Shown here piece by piece: positions 6,798 through 15,167 of a DNA stretch of 16,770 nucleotides (positions are counted from its first letter, which is position 1; every line of letters starts with the position of its first letter). Below the pieces are notes generated by a model. It saw only the letters and a list, made by a program, of their open reading frames with translations, was not told the origin of the DNA and ran no database searches. The DNA is from an uncultured Clostridia bacterium. GTDB taxonomy: Bacteria; Bacillota; Clostridia; TANB77; CAG-465. Made by a program: the position numbers and the translations under genes. Location of the stretch: the NCBI GenBank assembly GCA_947628575.1, contig CANRAK010000025.1, forward strand, positions 1 through 16,770. Reading direction: 5' to 3'.

Positions 6798-8027
6798 TTA
6801 TTCCTTATTTCTTCTTAAAAATGGTGGTATATCTAAATCTACCATTTTATACTCATTATTAGATGTTATATTTGTTCTAGTAGAACTAATTGAGCTAGTA
6901 TTTGAGCCAATTCCTGATAGAACACTTGATGTACTAGCACTAGAAGTATTACTAGAGCTTGAACCTAATGAGCTTAAATCTGTAAAACTAGTAGTTGGTG
7001 TTGATTGTGTATTTTGAGAAACTGTTGCATTTTTAAGTGCCTCTCCAACAATGCTATCTAGTTTTAAATCTTGGAAAGCTGTTTTTGTAAATCCAGTTGC
7101 TATAACAGTTATAACAATCTCGTTTTCTAGTTTTTCATCTATTACAGCACCAAATATAATATTTGCATCTGCATCTACAGATTTTTGAACTAAATCTGCT
7201 GCTTCACTTATTTCTAGTAAGCATAGGTCTTTACCACCAGTAACGTTAAGTAGAACTCCGCCTGCTCCTTCAATTGATGTTTCTAGTAATGGGCTATGTA
7301 TAGCTTGTCTTGCAGCTTCTTGTGCTCTATGTTCACCAGAAGCTCTACCAATACCAATGTGAGCAACTCCAGCATCTAACATTATTGTTTTAACATCAGC
7401 AAAGTCTAAGTTTACAAGACCTGGTATAGTTATAAGGTCAGATATACCTTGAACACCTTGTCTTAATACATCATCTGACATTTTGAAAGCATCCATAATT
7501 GAAGTTTGTTTTTCAACAACTTGTAGTAGTTTTTCATTTGGTATTACTATTAAAGTATCTACATTTTGTCTTAATTCTTCAATACCTGCTTCTGCTTGCA
7601 TCATTCTTCTTTTTCCTTCAAATGGGAAAGGTTTTGTGACAACACCTACTGTTAGAATTCCCATTTCTTTAGAAACCTCAGCAACTATAGGAGCAGCACC
7701 AGTTCCTGTTCCGCCTCCCATACCAGCAGTAACAAATACCATATCTGCACCTTTTACTGCTTCTGCTATTTCACTTTTTGATTCTTCAGCACTGCATTTT
7801 CCAACTTCAGGATTTGCACCTGCTCCAAGACCTCTAGTTAATTTTTCACCTATTTGTATTTTCTTATTTGCTTTAGATATATTTAATTGCTGTCTATCAG
7901 TATTTACAGAAATAAATTCAACGCTTTTTAATCCGTTTTCAACCATTCTGTTAACACCGTTATTTCCAGCTCCTCCTACTCCAACAACCTTAATTGTAGC
8001 CATTCCTGCTTGATTCTCGTTTTCCAT
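6798..8027 (-). CDS. ftsZ: Cell division protein FtsZ
   Basis: Tubulin-like GTPase that polymerises into the Z-ring at the division site and recruits the division machinery; in spore formers it also builds the polar septum. The 409-residue product has the nucleotide-binding motif GVGGAGNNGVN (16-26), the tubulin signature GGGTGTG (104-110) and NVDTLIVIPN. A Ser/Thr/Asn-rich disordered linker covers about 330-390, and the conserved C-terminal peptide DLDIPPFLRRNKE (397-409) binds FtsA and other partners. The start follows AAGGGGG. It is 20 bp downstream of ftsA, probably on the same transcript, and is closed by its own terminator before spoIIGA. Confidence 0.98.
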   Translation of the reverse strand: MENENQAGMATIKVVGVGGAGNNGVNRMVENGLKSVEFISVNTDRQQLNISKANKKIQIGEKLTRGLGAGANPEVGKCSAEESKSEIAEAVKGADMVFVTAGMGGGTGTGAAPIVAEVSKEMGILTVGVVTKPFPFEGKRRMMQAEAGIEELRQNVDTLIVIPNEKLLQVVEKQTSIMDAFKMSDDVLRQGVQGISDLITIPGLVNLDFADVKTIMLDAGVAHIGIGRASGEHRAQEAARQAIHSPLLETSIEGAGGVLLNVTGGKDLCLLEISEAADLVQKSVDADANIIFGAVIDEKLENEIVITVIATGFTKTAFQDLKLDSIVGEALKNATVSQNTQSTPTTSFTDLSSLGSSSSNTSSASTSSVLSGIGSNTSSISSTRTNITSNNEYKMVDLDIPPFLRRNKE

Positions 8028-8047
8028 TATTTTTTCCCCCTTAAAAT

Positions 8048-9319
8048 CTATACTTTGCTCTTTTTTCTTTTCTTCTTCATAGAAAAGATTTTTTCTTTAA
8101 AGTTTTGAAATCCTTCAAAAACTTTATCTTTAAAATTTGGTTCAGTAACTATTTGTACATCACTATTTACGTGTTTACTTAATCCTAAACCAGATATATA
8201 TCTAACCATTCCATAAACTGTAGTATGTTGTGGTTTAATAACATTTATTAATTTTGGACTGCATACTCTTACTTGATTAATTTTTATTACTTTCTTTGCT
8301 AGTTCTTCTGCACCAACTATATTACTTATTCCTTGTCCTGTAAGTACTATAGTGTTAATTGCCGTAATCATACCTTTTTCTTGCAACATTCTTCGTATTA
8401 ATTGATATATTTCTTTTATTCTAGCTTCTATTACTTGAACAATCTCACTACATTTTACAATATCACTTTGGCCTACTGCCTTAGAAGATAACTTTATTTC
8501 ATGATTATTTGTTATCATTGAAACTAAAGCTAAATTATATTGTCTTTTTAATCTCTCAGCCTCATCAGTACTAATATTAAACGTTAGAGCAATATCATTG
8601 GTAATATGATCTCCTCCAACAGGAAGTGTGGTATAGAATTCCAGTTTATCTTTCTTATATACTGATATATCTGTATGTCCACCTCCTATATCTACTAATA
8701 ATACACCATTTTGTTTTTCTTCTGGCATTAAGATTATATTTGATGTAGCAAGTGTTTCAAGTATCAATCCATCTATTTTTAAATCTGCATATTTTAATGC
8801 TTTTTGTATTCCTACAATATAATCACCTTTTGCTATAACAACTTCAACTTCCATTTGAAATGTTTTACAAAAGGCGCCTACAGGTTCTTCCTTATATATT
8901 CTACCATTAACTACATACGCAGATGGTAAAATATCTATTATCTGCTCGTCTCTTTCTAGTCTAGTTGATATTTGAATTTTAGTATATAAATTATAAATGT
9001 CATTTACTGTCATTCCATCATCTGGTTTTTCAACCTCAGATTCCATAACAACCTTTTCTATTCTTACATTCATACCTTTTATATTTACATAGGCAGAATT
9101 TACTGATAGCTCAGAAATTTGTTCAGCTGAATTTACTGCGTCTCTTATTGATTGACCTACTCTTTCATAATCTAATATCTGTCCTCTTTTTATTCCTGAG
9201 TTGTTTGAGAGGCCATAACCAATGACTTCAATCTCGCTAAATTTATTGACTTGTCCAATTACACAACTAACTTTGGATACACCAATATCTAGCCCGACGA
9301 TGATATCACCTATAGCCAC
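8048..9319 (-). CDS. ftsA: Cell division protein FtsA
   Basis: Actin-like ATPase that tethers FtsZ filaments to the membrane. The 423-residue product starts with the phosphate-binding motif IVGLDIGVSKVSCVIGQV, has VLLVDIGGGHTDISVYK (second phosphate loop, about 204-220) and TIVLTGQGISNI, and ends in an amphipathic, strongly basic tail (KEKIFSMKKKRKKSKV) expected to act as the membrane anchor. The start codon is GTG (9317-9319), eight bases after GGAGG. An ATG two bases upstream at 9319-9321 is out of frame and meets TAG after three codons, so GTG must be used. A sigma-A-like promoter lies about 30 bp upstream. Confidence 0.96.
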   Translation of the reverse strand: MAIGDIIVGLDIGVSKVSCVIGQVNKFSEIEVIGYGLSNNSGIKRGQILDYERVGQSIRDAVNSAEQISELSVNSAYVNIKGMNVRIEKVVMESEVEKPDDGMTVNDIYNLYTKIQISTRLERDEQIIDILPSAYVVNGRIYKEEPVGAFCKTFQMEVEVVIAKGDYIVGIQKALKYADLKIDGLILETLATSNIILMPEEKQNGVLLVDIGGGHTDISVYKKDKLEFYTTLPVGGDHITNDIALTFNISTDEAERLKRQYNLALVSMITNNHEIKLSSKAVGQSDIVKCSEIVQVIEARIKEIYQLIRRMLQEKGMITAINTIVLTGQGISNIVGAEELAKKVIKINQVRVCSPKLINVIKPQHTTVYGMVRYISGLGLSKHVNSDVQIVTEPNFKDKVFEGFQNFKEKIFSMKKKRKKSKV

Positions 9320-9349
9320 ATCTTACACCTCCAAATTTGAGCTACCTAT

Positions 9350-9378
9350 ATGATACTATCTTTTGATAAAAAAATCAA
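9350..9378 (-). promoter_or_regulatory. Promoter upstream of ftsA-ftsZ
   Basis: On the minus strand TTGATT (9373-9378), a 17-bp spacer and TATCAT (9350-9355). It lies in the 139-bp gap between spoIVFB and ftsA and is the best promoter candidate there. Confidence 0.55.
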
Positions 9379-9458
9379 GCACTTTTGAAGAATTTTTGTA
9401 ATATTTATGCAACCTTTGTGTAATTTTTTTAAAATATTGCATTTTCTCTCCAAATATG

Positions 9459-10040
9459 CTATTTGATATGATTTTTTGTTACGTATTTTATTAACATAAT
9501 GTAAACGAAAAATATAACTAATGATGGATTAAACGTTTTTAAAAGAACAATAATAGAAATTAAAAATAACAATAACATAAAGAAAAGTTGAAATTTTTCT
9601 AAAAATGTATCTTTTTTAAAGTATTCAAATACAATTTTTAGTATATTATATCCGTCTAAAGGATAAATAGGCATTAAATTTAATATTGCCAAAAATATAT
9701 TTATTTCAAATACAAATCTTATATTATAAAATATAATAGCTAAAATCATATTAGATAATGGTCCTGCTATATATATAATTATTCTTTTTATTATGTTTAA
9801 ATCATCAGTATTATTAAAAGTTACACACATACCAGCAATAGATATTTTAATTCTTTTTACTTTTTCACCAAAAATACTAGCAAAAAACACATGTGATAGT
9901 TCATGAAAAAATATAAATAAATAACATACAAAATACGACGTCAAAAACAATTTGATTTTATCAGAAATAAGAAAAGAAATCAATATAATAATAAATAAAT
10001 TTTCTATTTCTAATAAAAACTTATCTATTTTAAAATTCAA
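9459..10040 (-). CDS. spoIVFB: Site-2 protease SpoIVFB-like (M50 family), pro-sigma-K processing
   Basis: Intramembrane zinc metalloprotease. The 193-residue, very hydrophobic product has the zinc motif HELSH (46-50), the GPLSN element (93-97) and the third-ligand motif NLMPIYPLDG (121-130, with D129), all expected of the M50B group. Its position directly after an M23/SpoIVFA-like gene makes SpoIVFB, which releases sigma-K in the mother cell, the best call. It is much shorter than B. subtilis SpoIVFB (288 residues) because the C-terminal CBS domain is absent. The start is TTG (10038-10040) with only a weak GAGAG ribosome site 10 bp after the upstream stop, suggesting low translation or coupling to the upstream gene. 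The sigma-K gene is not in the window. Confidence 0.8.
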   Translation of the reverse strand: MNFKIDKFLLEIENLFIIILISFLISDKIKLFLTSYFVCYLFIFFHELSHVFFASIFGEKVKRIKISIAGMCVTFNNTDDLNIIKRIIIYIAGPLSNMILAIIFYNIRFVFEINIFLAILNLMPIYPLDGYNILKIVFEYFKKDTFLEKFQLFFMLLLFLISIIVLLKTFNPSLVIFFVYIMLIKYVTKNHIK

Positions 10041-10050
10041 TATACACTCT

Positions 10051-11061
10051 CTATCTAAATTTCAATAACAATTCAGGATCTACACTTCTATCATTTATTT
10101 TTATTTCAAAATGAAGATGTGAGCCAGTAGACATTCCTGTTGAGCCCATAAGTCCAATAATATCTCCTTGTTTTATTTCGTCACCTTTATTTACTTTAAT
10201 TTCATTTAAATGTGCATATTTAAAGATTACACCATTTTGCTCTATTTCAATATTATTTCCATAATATTTATCCATTTCTACTGTAGATACTACTACTCCA
10301 TCTGTTGCACTCTTAATTGGTGTATTTAATACATTAGCTATATCTATTCCTGTATGATACCCGACATTTTCAAAAACTTCATCTCTAGCACCATATATAG
10401 ATGTTATTGTTCCTTCTACAGGTAAACTAATATTTATATTTTTAGCTAATATTTCTTCTTTATCCATATCCATTAAGCTAATTTGACTACTTGTTGTAAC
10501 AGCTTCTTCTGCTTTTACTATTTCATCTGAAATCTCAATATCATCTTCATTAAATACAGCAACTGTATTATCTATCCCTATATTTTTAACCATTCCGTCC
10601 ATACTAAAATTTAAAATTTCTGGCTTTATTTTATTTATATATGAATTTACTATTTTATCATGTAACTCTTGAGGTATTATATCATTAACTTTTGAATAAA
10701 CAGATTTAGATAAATCTTCTACATTTTCTAGTACTTCTTGTCTTGTATAATCTTTATTATATTCTTCTTTTATCCACTTAACTATTAAATTATTTTTTAT
10801 ATTCTCATTATTTGTATATTTATATGCCATTATCATAGTAGCTATAAATAGGCATCCTACTAGTTTAAGCATAAATTTATATTTTAATTTTCCTGGTACT
10901 TTTTCTTCTTTACTTACTTCAATATTTTTATCTTCATTTTTATATTCACTTATAGTTGTTCCTATACTTCCCTCTCTTTTTAAGTAATGATTTCTCATCT
11001 CATTTTTAAATAATACATTTATATCCTCTTTTGTATATTTATTTTTTATTATATTATCCAT
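10051..11061 (-). CDS. spoIVFA: SpoIVFA-like membrane-anchored M23 (LytM) protein
   Basis: A 336-residue bitopic protein: a charged N-terminal segment, one membrane helix (about 62-80), a long linker and a C-terminal LytM/M23 domain (about 210-336). Zinc-site residues are intact: H236 and D240 in HTGID, H284 in YAHL, and H315/H317 in HLHFE. In B. subtilis SpoIVFA holds SpoIVFB in an inactive complex and its LytM domain is degenerate, so an intact metal site is noteworthy. Adjacency to the M50 gene (10 bp) suggests SpoIVFA; a SpoIIQ-like or endopeptidase role is an alternative. A good ribosome site (GGAGG) precedes ATG. Confidence 0.72.
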   Translation of the reverse strand: MDNIIKNKYTKEDINVLFKNEMRNHYLKREGSIGTTISEYKNEDKNIEVSKEEKVPGKLKYKFMLKLVGCLFIATMIMAYKYTNNENIKNNLIVKWIKEEYNKDYTRQEVLENVEDLSKSVYSKVNDIIPQELHDKIVNSYINKIKPEILNFSMDGMVKNIGIDNTVAVFNEDDIEISDEIVKAEEAVTTSSQISLMDMDKEEILAKNINISLPVEGTITSIYGARDEVFENVGYHTGIDIANVLNTPIKSATDGVVVSTVEMDKYYGNNIEIEQNGVIFKYAHLNEIKVNKGDEIKQGDIIGLMGSTGMSTGSHLHFEIKINDRSVDPELLLKFR

Positions 11062-11122
11062 ATTTCCTCCACATTTTCTATTAAATTATATTAATAAAAA
11101 AAAGAAATATAACAATACAAAC

Positions 11123-11155
11123 AAAAAAAGATAGATAAAATAATTTACCTATCTT
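11123..11155 (-). terminator. Intrinsic terminator overlapping the end of miaB
   Basis: A 12-bp stem (11144-11155 with 11128-11139, one G-U pair), a 4-base loop and a run of seven U on the minus strand. The miaB stop TAG (11149-11151) lies within the 5' arm. Confidence 0.85.
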
Positions 11156-12516
11156 ACTATACTACCTTTTAAATACCATAAATGCTCACTATCTATTTTT
11201 ACATTTACTACTTTTCCAACATCATTATTTGTAGCTTCAAATACAACTACTTTATTTTGTGAAGTTCTTCCTGTATATAGTTTATTATTATTCTTACTTT
11301 TTCCTTCAACTAATAGCTTATATTCTTTTCCTATCATTTTAGCATTTAATTTTGGTAAAGTTTCTTCGTATAATTTTTTTAACCTTTCAAGTCTATCTAC
11401 TTTTTCATCATAAGTAACTTCATCTTCCATTTTAGCAGCAATTGTACCTGTTCTTTTTGAATATATAAACATATATATTTGGTCAAACTCTACTTTTCTT
11501 ACTACATCTAACGTATCTAAAAATTGTTCTTCTGTTTCATTAGGAAATCCAACAATTATATCTGTAGATAAAGAGATATCTGGTATTTCTTTTAATTTTA
11601 ATGCTAAGTCTATATATTCTTCCTTAGTATATCTTCTATTCATTTTTTTAAGAATTTCTGTATTTCCAGATTGTAAAGGTAAATGAATTTGTCTTGCTAC
11701 TTTTTTAGAATTTTTTATAACTTCTATCAAATCATCTTTAAAATCCTTTGGATGTGGTGACATAAAACGAATTATCTCTATTCCTTCTACCTTTTCCAAA
11801 TCTTTTAAAAGCATAGGAAATGTATATTTTTCTTCGAAATCATTTCCATAAGAATTAACATTTTGTCCTAGTAGCATTATTTCTTTATATCCTTCTTTTG
11901 CAAGTCTTTTTACATCATTTATTATATCTTCTGGTTTTCTACTTCTTTCTCTTCCCCTTACATAAGGAACTATACAATATGTGCAAAAATTATTACAACC
12001 ATAAATAATACTTACACTAGCTTTATATTTATCCTCATAAACTATTGGAACATCTTCTTCTAAATTATTACTAACATCTATATATTCTATCTTTTTCTTG
12101 TCATTTACTATAGTATCATACAATTTTTCTGGAAAAATTGACATACAACTAGTTCCTAAAACTATATCTACAAATCTATATGATTTTTTTATTTTTTCTA
12201 GAATATGTTCTTGCTGAGTCATACATCCAACAATAGCGATATATATTTCTTCATTATTTATTTTTCTTCTTTTTAGCATTCCTAATCTTCCAAAAAGAGT
12301 ATTTTCAGCATTTTCTCTTACACAACAAGTATTAAATACATATACATTTGCTGTGTCTTCATTTCCTTTTTTAAAGCCCATTCCTTCTAAAATACCAGCA
12401 TATTTTAATGAATCATTTTCATTCATTTGACAACCCATTGTATCTATATAATATGTTAAATTGTGTTCTTCATTATATTTTCTCATTTTATCTTTATAGC
12501 TATTTACAAATTTCAT
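11149..12516 (-). CDS. miaB: tRNA-2-methylthio-N6-dimethylallyladenosine synthase MiaB
   Basis: Radical SAM methylthiotransferase that adds a methylthio group to isopentenyl-adenosine at position 37 of tRNAs reading UNN codons. The 455-residue product has the three-domain layout: an N-terminal UPF0004 domain with cluster ligands C29 (DTMGCQMNEND), C65 (NTCCVRENAE) and C98 (IVGCMTQ); the radical SAM core with C174-x3-C178-x2-C181 (YGCNNFCTYCIVPYVRGRERSR); and a C-terminal TRAM domain. The ribosome site AAAGGAG before the first ATG supports the start, and a near-consensus promoter lies directly upstream. It appears monocistronic and is divergent from orf251. Confidence 0.96.
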   Translation of the reverse strand: MKFVNSYKDKMRKYNEEHNLTYYIDTMGCQMNENDSLKYAGILEGMGFKKGNEDTANVYVFNTCCVRENAENTLFGRLGMLKRRKINNEEIYIAIVGCMTQQEHILEKIKKSYRFVDIVLGTSCMSIFPEKLYDTIVNDKKKIEYIDVSNNLEEDVPIVYEDKYKASVSIIYGCNNFCTYCIVPYVRGRERSRKPEDIINDVKRLAKEGYKEIMLLGQNVNSYGNDFEEKYTFPMLLKDLEKVEGIEIIRFMSPHPKDFKDDLIEVIKNSKKVARQIHLPLQSGNTEILKKMNRRYTKEEYIDLALKLKEIPDISLSTDIIVGFPNETEEQFLDTLDVVRKVEFDQIYMFIYSKRTGTIAAKMEDEVTYDEKVDRLERLKKLYEETLPKLNAKMIGKEYKLLVEGKSKNNNKLYTGRTSQNKVVVFEATNNDVGKVVNVKIDSEHLWYLKGSIVR

Positions 12517-12540
12517 GTTTTTTCTCCTTTAAACATTAGT

Positions 12541-12569
12541 ATTATACAATATTTGTCTTTTCTTTTCAA
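12541..12569 (-). promoter_or_regulatory. Promoter of miaB
   Basis: On the minus strand TTGAAA (12564-12569), a 17-bp spacer and a perfect TATAAT (12541-12546), about 25 bp upstream of the miaB ATG. Confidence 0.7.
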
Positions 12570-12619
12570 GCAATTAGCTATAATATGTTACATAACTATA
12601 CTTGTCCCTTTATATTGTA

Positions 12620-12647
12620 TTGAAATTATTCTCATTTATGATAAAAT
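12620..12647 (+). promoter_or_regulatory. Candidate promoter of orf251
   Basis: On the plus strand TTGAAA (12620-12625), a 16-bp spacer and TAAAAT (12642-12647), 22 bp upstream of the ATG. It is divergent from the miaB promoter about 50 bp away. Confidence 0.45.
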
Positions 12648-12669
12648 ATTTTATACTAGGAGGTTATGT

Positions 12670-13425
12670 ATGAAGAAAAAAATTATCCTTATATTTTCTA
12701 TTATTTTAATTATTATTTTAGCATGTTTTGCTACTTTGTATGTTATAGATAATAACAGAATGAAGAATAATGAACCTGTACTTTTTAGTACATGGGGTAA
12801 ATCTTATTCACCATCTATACCAGTAGAAACTGATAAAAATATTGAAGAAGAAGAAATTGAAGAAAATAAATATGTAGATGAAAATCCTGTTAAACTTGGA
12901 ATATATATTGAATCTGGTGATACAAAACAGCTAATAACCGAATACTCTTGTTATTGGGAACCAGAATTAGTTATGAATGTATTTTATGCAGTACCTACAC
13001 AAGAAGAAACAATATCTAATTATTCTTTTGATACTCTTTGGAAAGAATATATTAATAACTATCCTAATCCTGAAAAATATAGGATTGGATATAACATATC
13101 TTTCACTTTAAGCTCTGGTGAAAAAGTAGATAGAACAATTTTAAATCCTGACGATGCTTACTATATGTTTCCAAAAGTAATGTGCTTTTTATATGATGAT
13201 GTTAATCTTGTTCCAGGAAAACCATATTACCATATAACACAAGATGTTATGTATGACTACACTATTTGTTCATCTGTTAAATTAGTTGGTGATGTTGAAA
13301 CATCTAATATTGCATCAGATATAAAATTAACTGCTTTTTGTTTTGATAGTGATGATGACTTTGATCCAGAAACTGGAAAATATAGAGGAAATAGTTCTTA
13401 TTCAATATTAATAAAAAGAATATAA
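12670..13425 (+). CDS. Unrecognised exported or membrane-anchored protein (251 aa)
   Basis: I do not recognise a domain with a known function. The 251-residue product starts MKKKIILIFSIILIIILAC, a basic residue cluster and a hydrophobic stretch ending in ILAC (C19), which could be a lipobox; the hydrophobic run continues for some residues, so an uncleaved anchor is also possible. Next comes NNEPVLFSTWGKSYSP (about 37-52), an acidic linker (EEEEIEENK) and a globular, aromatic-rich part with Cys residues and DVETSN, ending at LIKRI. The frame is open 69 codons further upstream over the miaB region, but AGGAGG (12658-12663) six bases before ATG 12670 fixes this start. It is the only plus-strand gene in the window, with its own promoter candidate and a shared terminator with efp. 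Confidence 0.85.
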   Translation: MKKKIILIFSIILIIILACFATLYVIDNNRMKNNEPVLFSTWGKSYSPSIPVETDKNIEEEEIEENKYVDENPVKLGIYIESGDTKQLITEYSCYWEPELVMNVFYAVPTQEETISNYSFDTLWKEYINNYPNPEKYRIGYNISFTLSSGEKVDRTILNPDDAYYMFPKVMCFLYDDVNLVPGKPYYHITQDVMYDYTICSSVKLVGDVETSNIASDIKLTAFCFDSDDDFDPETGKYRGNSSYSILIKRI

Positions 13426-13440
13426 GTAATAATAAAAGAC

Positions 13441-13484
13441 AAAAAAATAAACCAATAATTCAAAGATTATTGGTTTTATTTTTT
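13441..13484. terminator. Bidirectional terminator between orf251 and efp
   Basis: An 11-bp perfect stem (13449-13459 with 13466-13476, AAACCAATAAT and its complement) and 6-base loop is flanked by A-rich sequence on the left and T-rich on the right, so both strands show a stem followed by a U-tract. It serves the two convergent genes. Confidence 0.85.
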
Positions 13485-14037
13485 AAACTCTTTCCATATA
13501 AGAACCTGTTCTAGTATCAATTCTAATTTTATCTCCTATTTCTACAAATATAGGTACATTAAATGTTGCTCCTGTTTCAACAGTTGCAGGCTTTGTTGTA
13601 CCTGTAGCAGTTGAGCCTTTTATACCAGGTTCTGTATAAGTAACTTCTAATTCAACAAATGTAGGAGGCTCTACTCCAAATATATTACCTTTATATGATA
13701 AAACTTTAACTAGCATATTATCTTTTAAGTATGGTAATGTATCAGATATTTGTTCTTTATTTAGTTCTATTTGTTCATAAGTTTCAGTATTCATAAATAC
13801 ATAGTTATCGCCATCGGCATATAAATATTGCATTTCTTCAACTGTAACTTGTGCTTCTTCAACCTTTTCATTAGGGTTGAATGTTCTTTCAAGATTTTTT
13901 CCAGTTATAACATTTTTTAATGTAGTTCTAACAAATGCTGAACCTTTACCAGGTTTTACATGCATAAAGTCCACTATTCTATATACTGAACCTTCATATT
14001 CAAATGTTACACCTTTTCTGAATTCTCCTGCTAACAT
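13483..14037 (-). CDS. efp: Translation elongation factor P
   Basis: Ribosome-binding factor that relieves stalling at polyproline stretches. The 184-residue product has the three-domain length of EF-P. The modified-lysine loop is KPGKGSAFVRT (28-38) with K31 at the tip, where Bacillus EF-P is modified. Later motifs ERTFNPNEKVEEA, PPTFVELEVTYTEPGIKG and the C-terminal DKIRIDTRTGSYMERV are typical. AGGAGG precedes the ATG. It lies 15 bp downstream of rplT and seems to be the last gene of the infC operon, an unusual but sensible partner. Confidence 0.97.
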   Translation of the reverse strand: MLAGEFRKGVTFEYEGSVYRIVDFMHVKPGKGSAFVRTTLKNVITGKNLERTFNPNEKVEEAQVTVEEMQYLYADGDNYVFMNTETYEQIELNKEQISDTLPYLKDNMLVKVLSYKGNIFGVEPPTFVELEVTYTEPGIKGSTATGTTKPATVETGATFNVPIFVEIGDKIRIDTRTGSYMERV

Positions 14038-14052
14038 AATTACCTCCTAAAA

Positions 14053-14400
14053 TTATTTTTGAACTTTTTCTACTAATGTTTTAAATCCATTCATATCATT
14101 TACTGCCATTTCAGCTAACATTTTTCTATTAATATTTACATTAGCTGCTTTTAAATTGTTCATTAATTTAGAATATGTAGTTCCACACATTCTTGCAGCA
14201 GCATTTATTCTTGCAATCCAAAGTGATCTGAAATCTCTTTTCTTTAATCTTCTACCAACATATGCGTAGTTTCCAGATTTCATAACAGCTTGGTTAGCCA
14301 TTCTAAATCTTATTGATTTTGCACCAAAATATCCTTTTGCTCTTTTAAGAACTTTTTTATGTCTAGCTCTTGTTGTAACAGCTCCTTTTACTCTTGCCAT
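14053..14400 (-). CDS. rplT: 50S ribosomal protein L20
   Basis: Large-subunit assembly protein that binds 23S rRNA. The 115-residue basic product begins MARVKGAVTTRARHKKVLKRAKGY and contains RRLKKRDFRSLWIARINAAAR, both diagnostic. In Firmicutes and in E. coli L20 also represses its own operon; the infC leader upstream shows matching attenuator-type structure. AAAGGAGAG precedes the ATG; it is third in infC-rpmI-rplT. Confidence 0.98.
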   Translation of the reverse strand: MARVKGAVTTRARHKKVLKRAKGYFGAKSIRFRMANQAVMKSGNYAYVGRRLKKRDFRSLWIARINAAARMCGTTYSKLMNNLKAANVNINRKMLAEMAVNDMNGFKTLVEKVQK

Positions 14401-14433
14401 TTAAATTCTCTCCTTTCAAATGTACTCTCAATA

Positions 14434-14631
14434 TTATTGATATGGTAATAACTTCTTAATAGCTTTCATATTTGCACTATCTGCATAAGCTGATTGTTTT
14501 AATGACATTTTTCTTTTAGAAGATTTACCTGTTAGTTTATGTGCACGATTTGCAACATTTTTCTTAATTTTACCAGTTCCTGTAACTGATAATCTTTTCT
14601 TAGATGAACTATGTGTTTTCATTTTTGGCAT
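14434..14631 (-). CDS. rpmI: 50S ribosomal protein L35
   Basis: A 65-residue, very basic large-subunit protein with the family N-terminus MPKMKTHSSSKKRLSVTGTGKIK and the central AHKLTGKSSKRK motif. GAGGAGAG lies before the ATG. It sits between infC and rplT in the standard order. Confidence 0.98.
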   Translation of the reverse strand: MPKMKTHSSSKKRLSVTGTGKIKKNVANRAHKLTGKSSKRKMSLKQSAYADSANMKAIKKLLPYQ

Positions 14632-14657
14632 AATTATTCTCTCCTCTCTAAAACACT

Positions 14658-15167
14658 CTATTTTTGTTTTGGTATTAAAAACATAACTAGATTTTTACCT
14701 TCCATTTTAGCTTCTTTTTCTACTTGAGCGTCAAGTATTAATTCTTTGAAGCTTTCCATAATTTCTTTTCCTTGTTCAACGAAGTTTAATTCTCTACCTC
14801 TAAATCTCATTGTTACTTTAACTTTATTACCAGCATCAATGAATTTATTTGCATTTTTAGCCTTAACTTCTAAGTCATGTCTATCAATATTTGGTGATAT
14901 TCTTACTTCTTTTATTTCTATCACCTTTTGTTTTTTCTTAGATTCTTTTGCTCTTTTATTCATTTCAAATTTATACTTGCTATAATCTAAGATTTTACAT
15001 ACTGGATTTGCTGGATTAGGTGAAACTAGTACTAAATCTAGTCCTTCTTCTGCAGCTAATTCTATAGCCTTTTCAGTATCCATTAAACCTATTTTTTGAC
15101 CATTAGAGTCAACAACTTGAACTTTGGAAAATTCGATATTTTGATTTACTAAAAAATCTTGTTTTAT
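14658..15167 (-). CDS. infC: Translation initiation factor IF-3, probable ATA start
   Basis: Small-subunit factor that prevents premature subunit joining and checks the start codon and initiator tRNA. The product (about 170 residues) starts KQDFLVNQNIEFSKVQVVD after the initiator, has SPNPANPVCKILDYSKYKFE in the N-domain/linker and IDRHDLEVKAKNANKFIDAG...MRFRGRELNF in the C-domain. The frame reaches a GTG at 15182, but that codon overlaps the Shine-Dalgarno GGAGGTG (15174-15180) and cannot have a ribosome site of its own. The in-frame ATA at 15165-15167 lies eight bases after GGAGG and matches the family N-terminus length. Non-canonical starts (AUU in E. coli) are a hallmark of infC and let IF-3 repress itself. 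Confidence 0.95.
   Translation of the reverse strand: MKQDFLVNQNIEFSKVQVVDSNGQKIGLMDTEKAIELAAEEGLDLVLVSPNPANPVCKILDYSKYKFEMNKRAKESKKKQKVIEIKEVRISPNIDRHDLEVKAKNANKFIDAGNKVKVTMRFRGRELNFVEQGKEIMESFKELILDAQVEKEAKMEGKNLVMFLIPKQK

Noticed and set aside
7483..8013. Long open frame on the plus strand opposite the ftsZ 5' half (176 codons)
   Set aside because: It is the antisense shadow of ftsZ; the predicted peptide is low in complexity, has no ribosome site, and ftsZ on the other strand is certain.
11085..11112. Possible sigma-E promoter before spoIVFA (TTATATT-13-AATATAAT)
   Set aside because: The spacer is one or two bases short and such matches are common in AT-rich sequence; the operon is sigma-E controlled in Bacillus, but the sequence alone is not enough.
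12463..12669. Upstream 69-codon extension of orf251
   Set aside because: It runs over the miaB start and promoter, has no ribosome site, and AGGAGG sits before the internal ATG at 12670.
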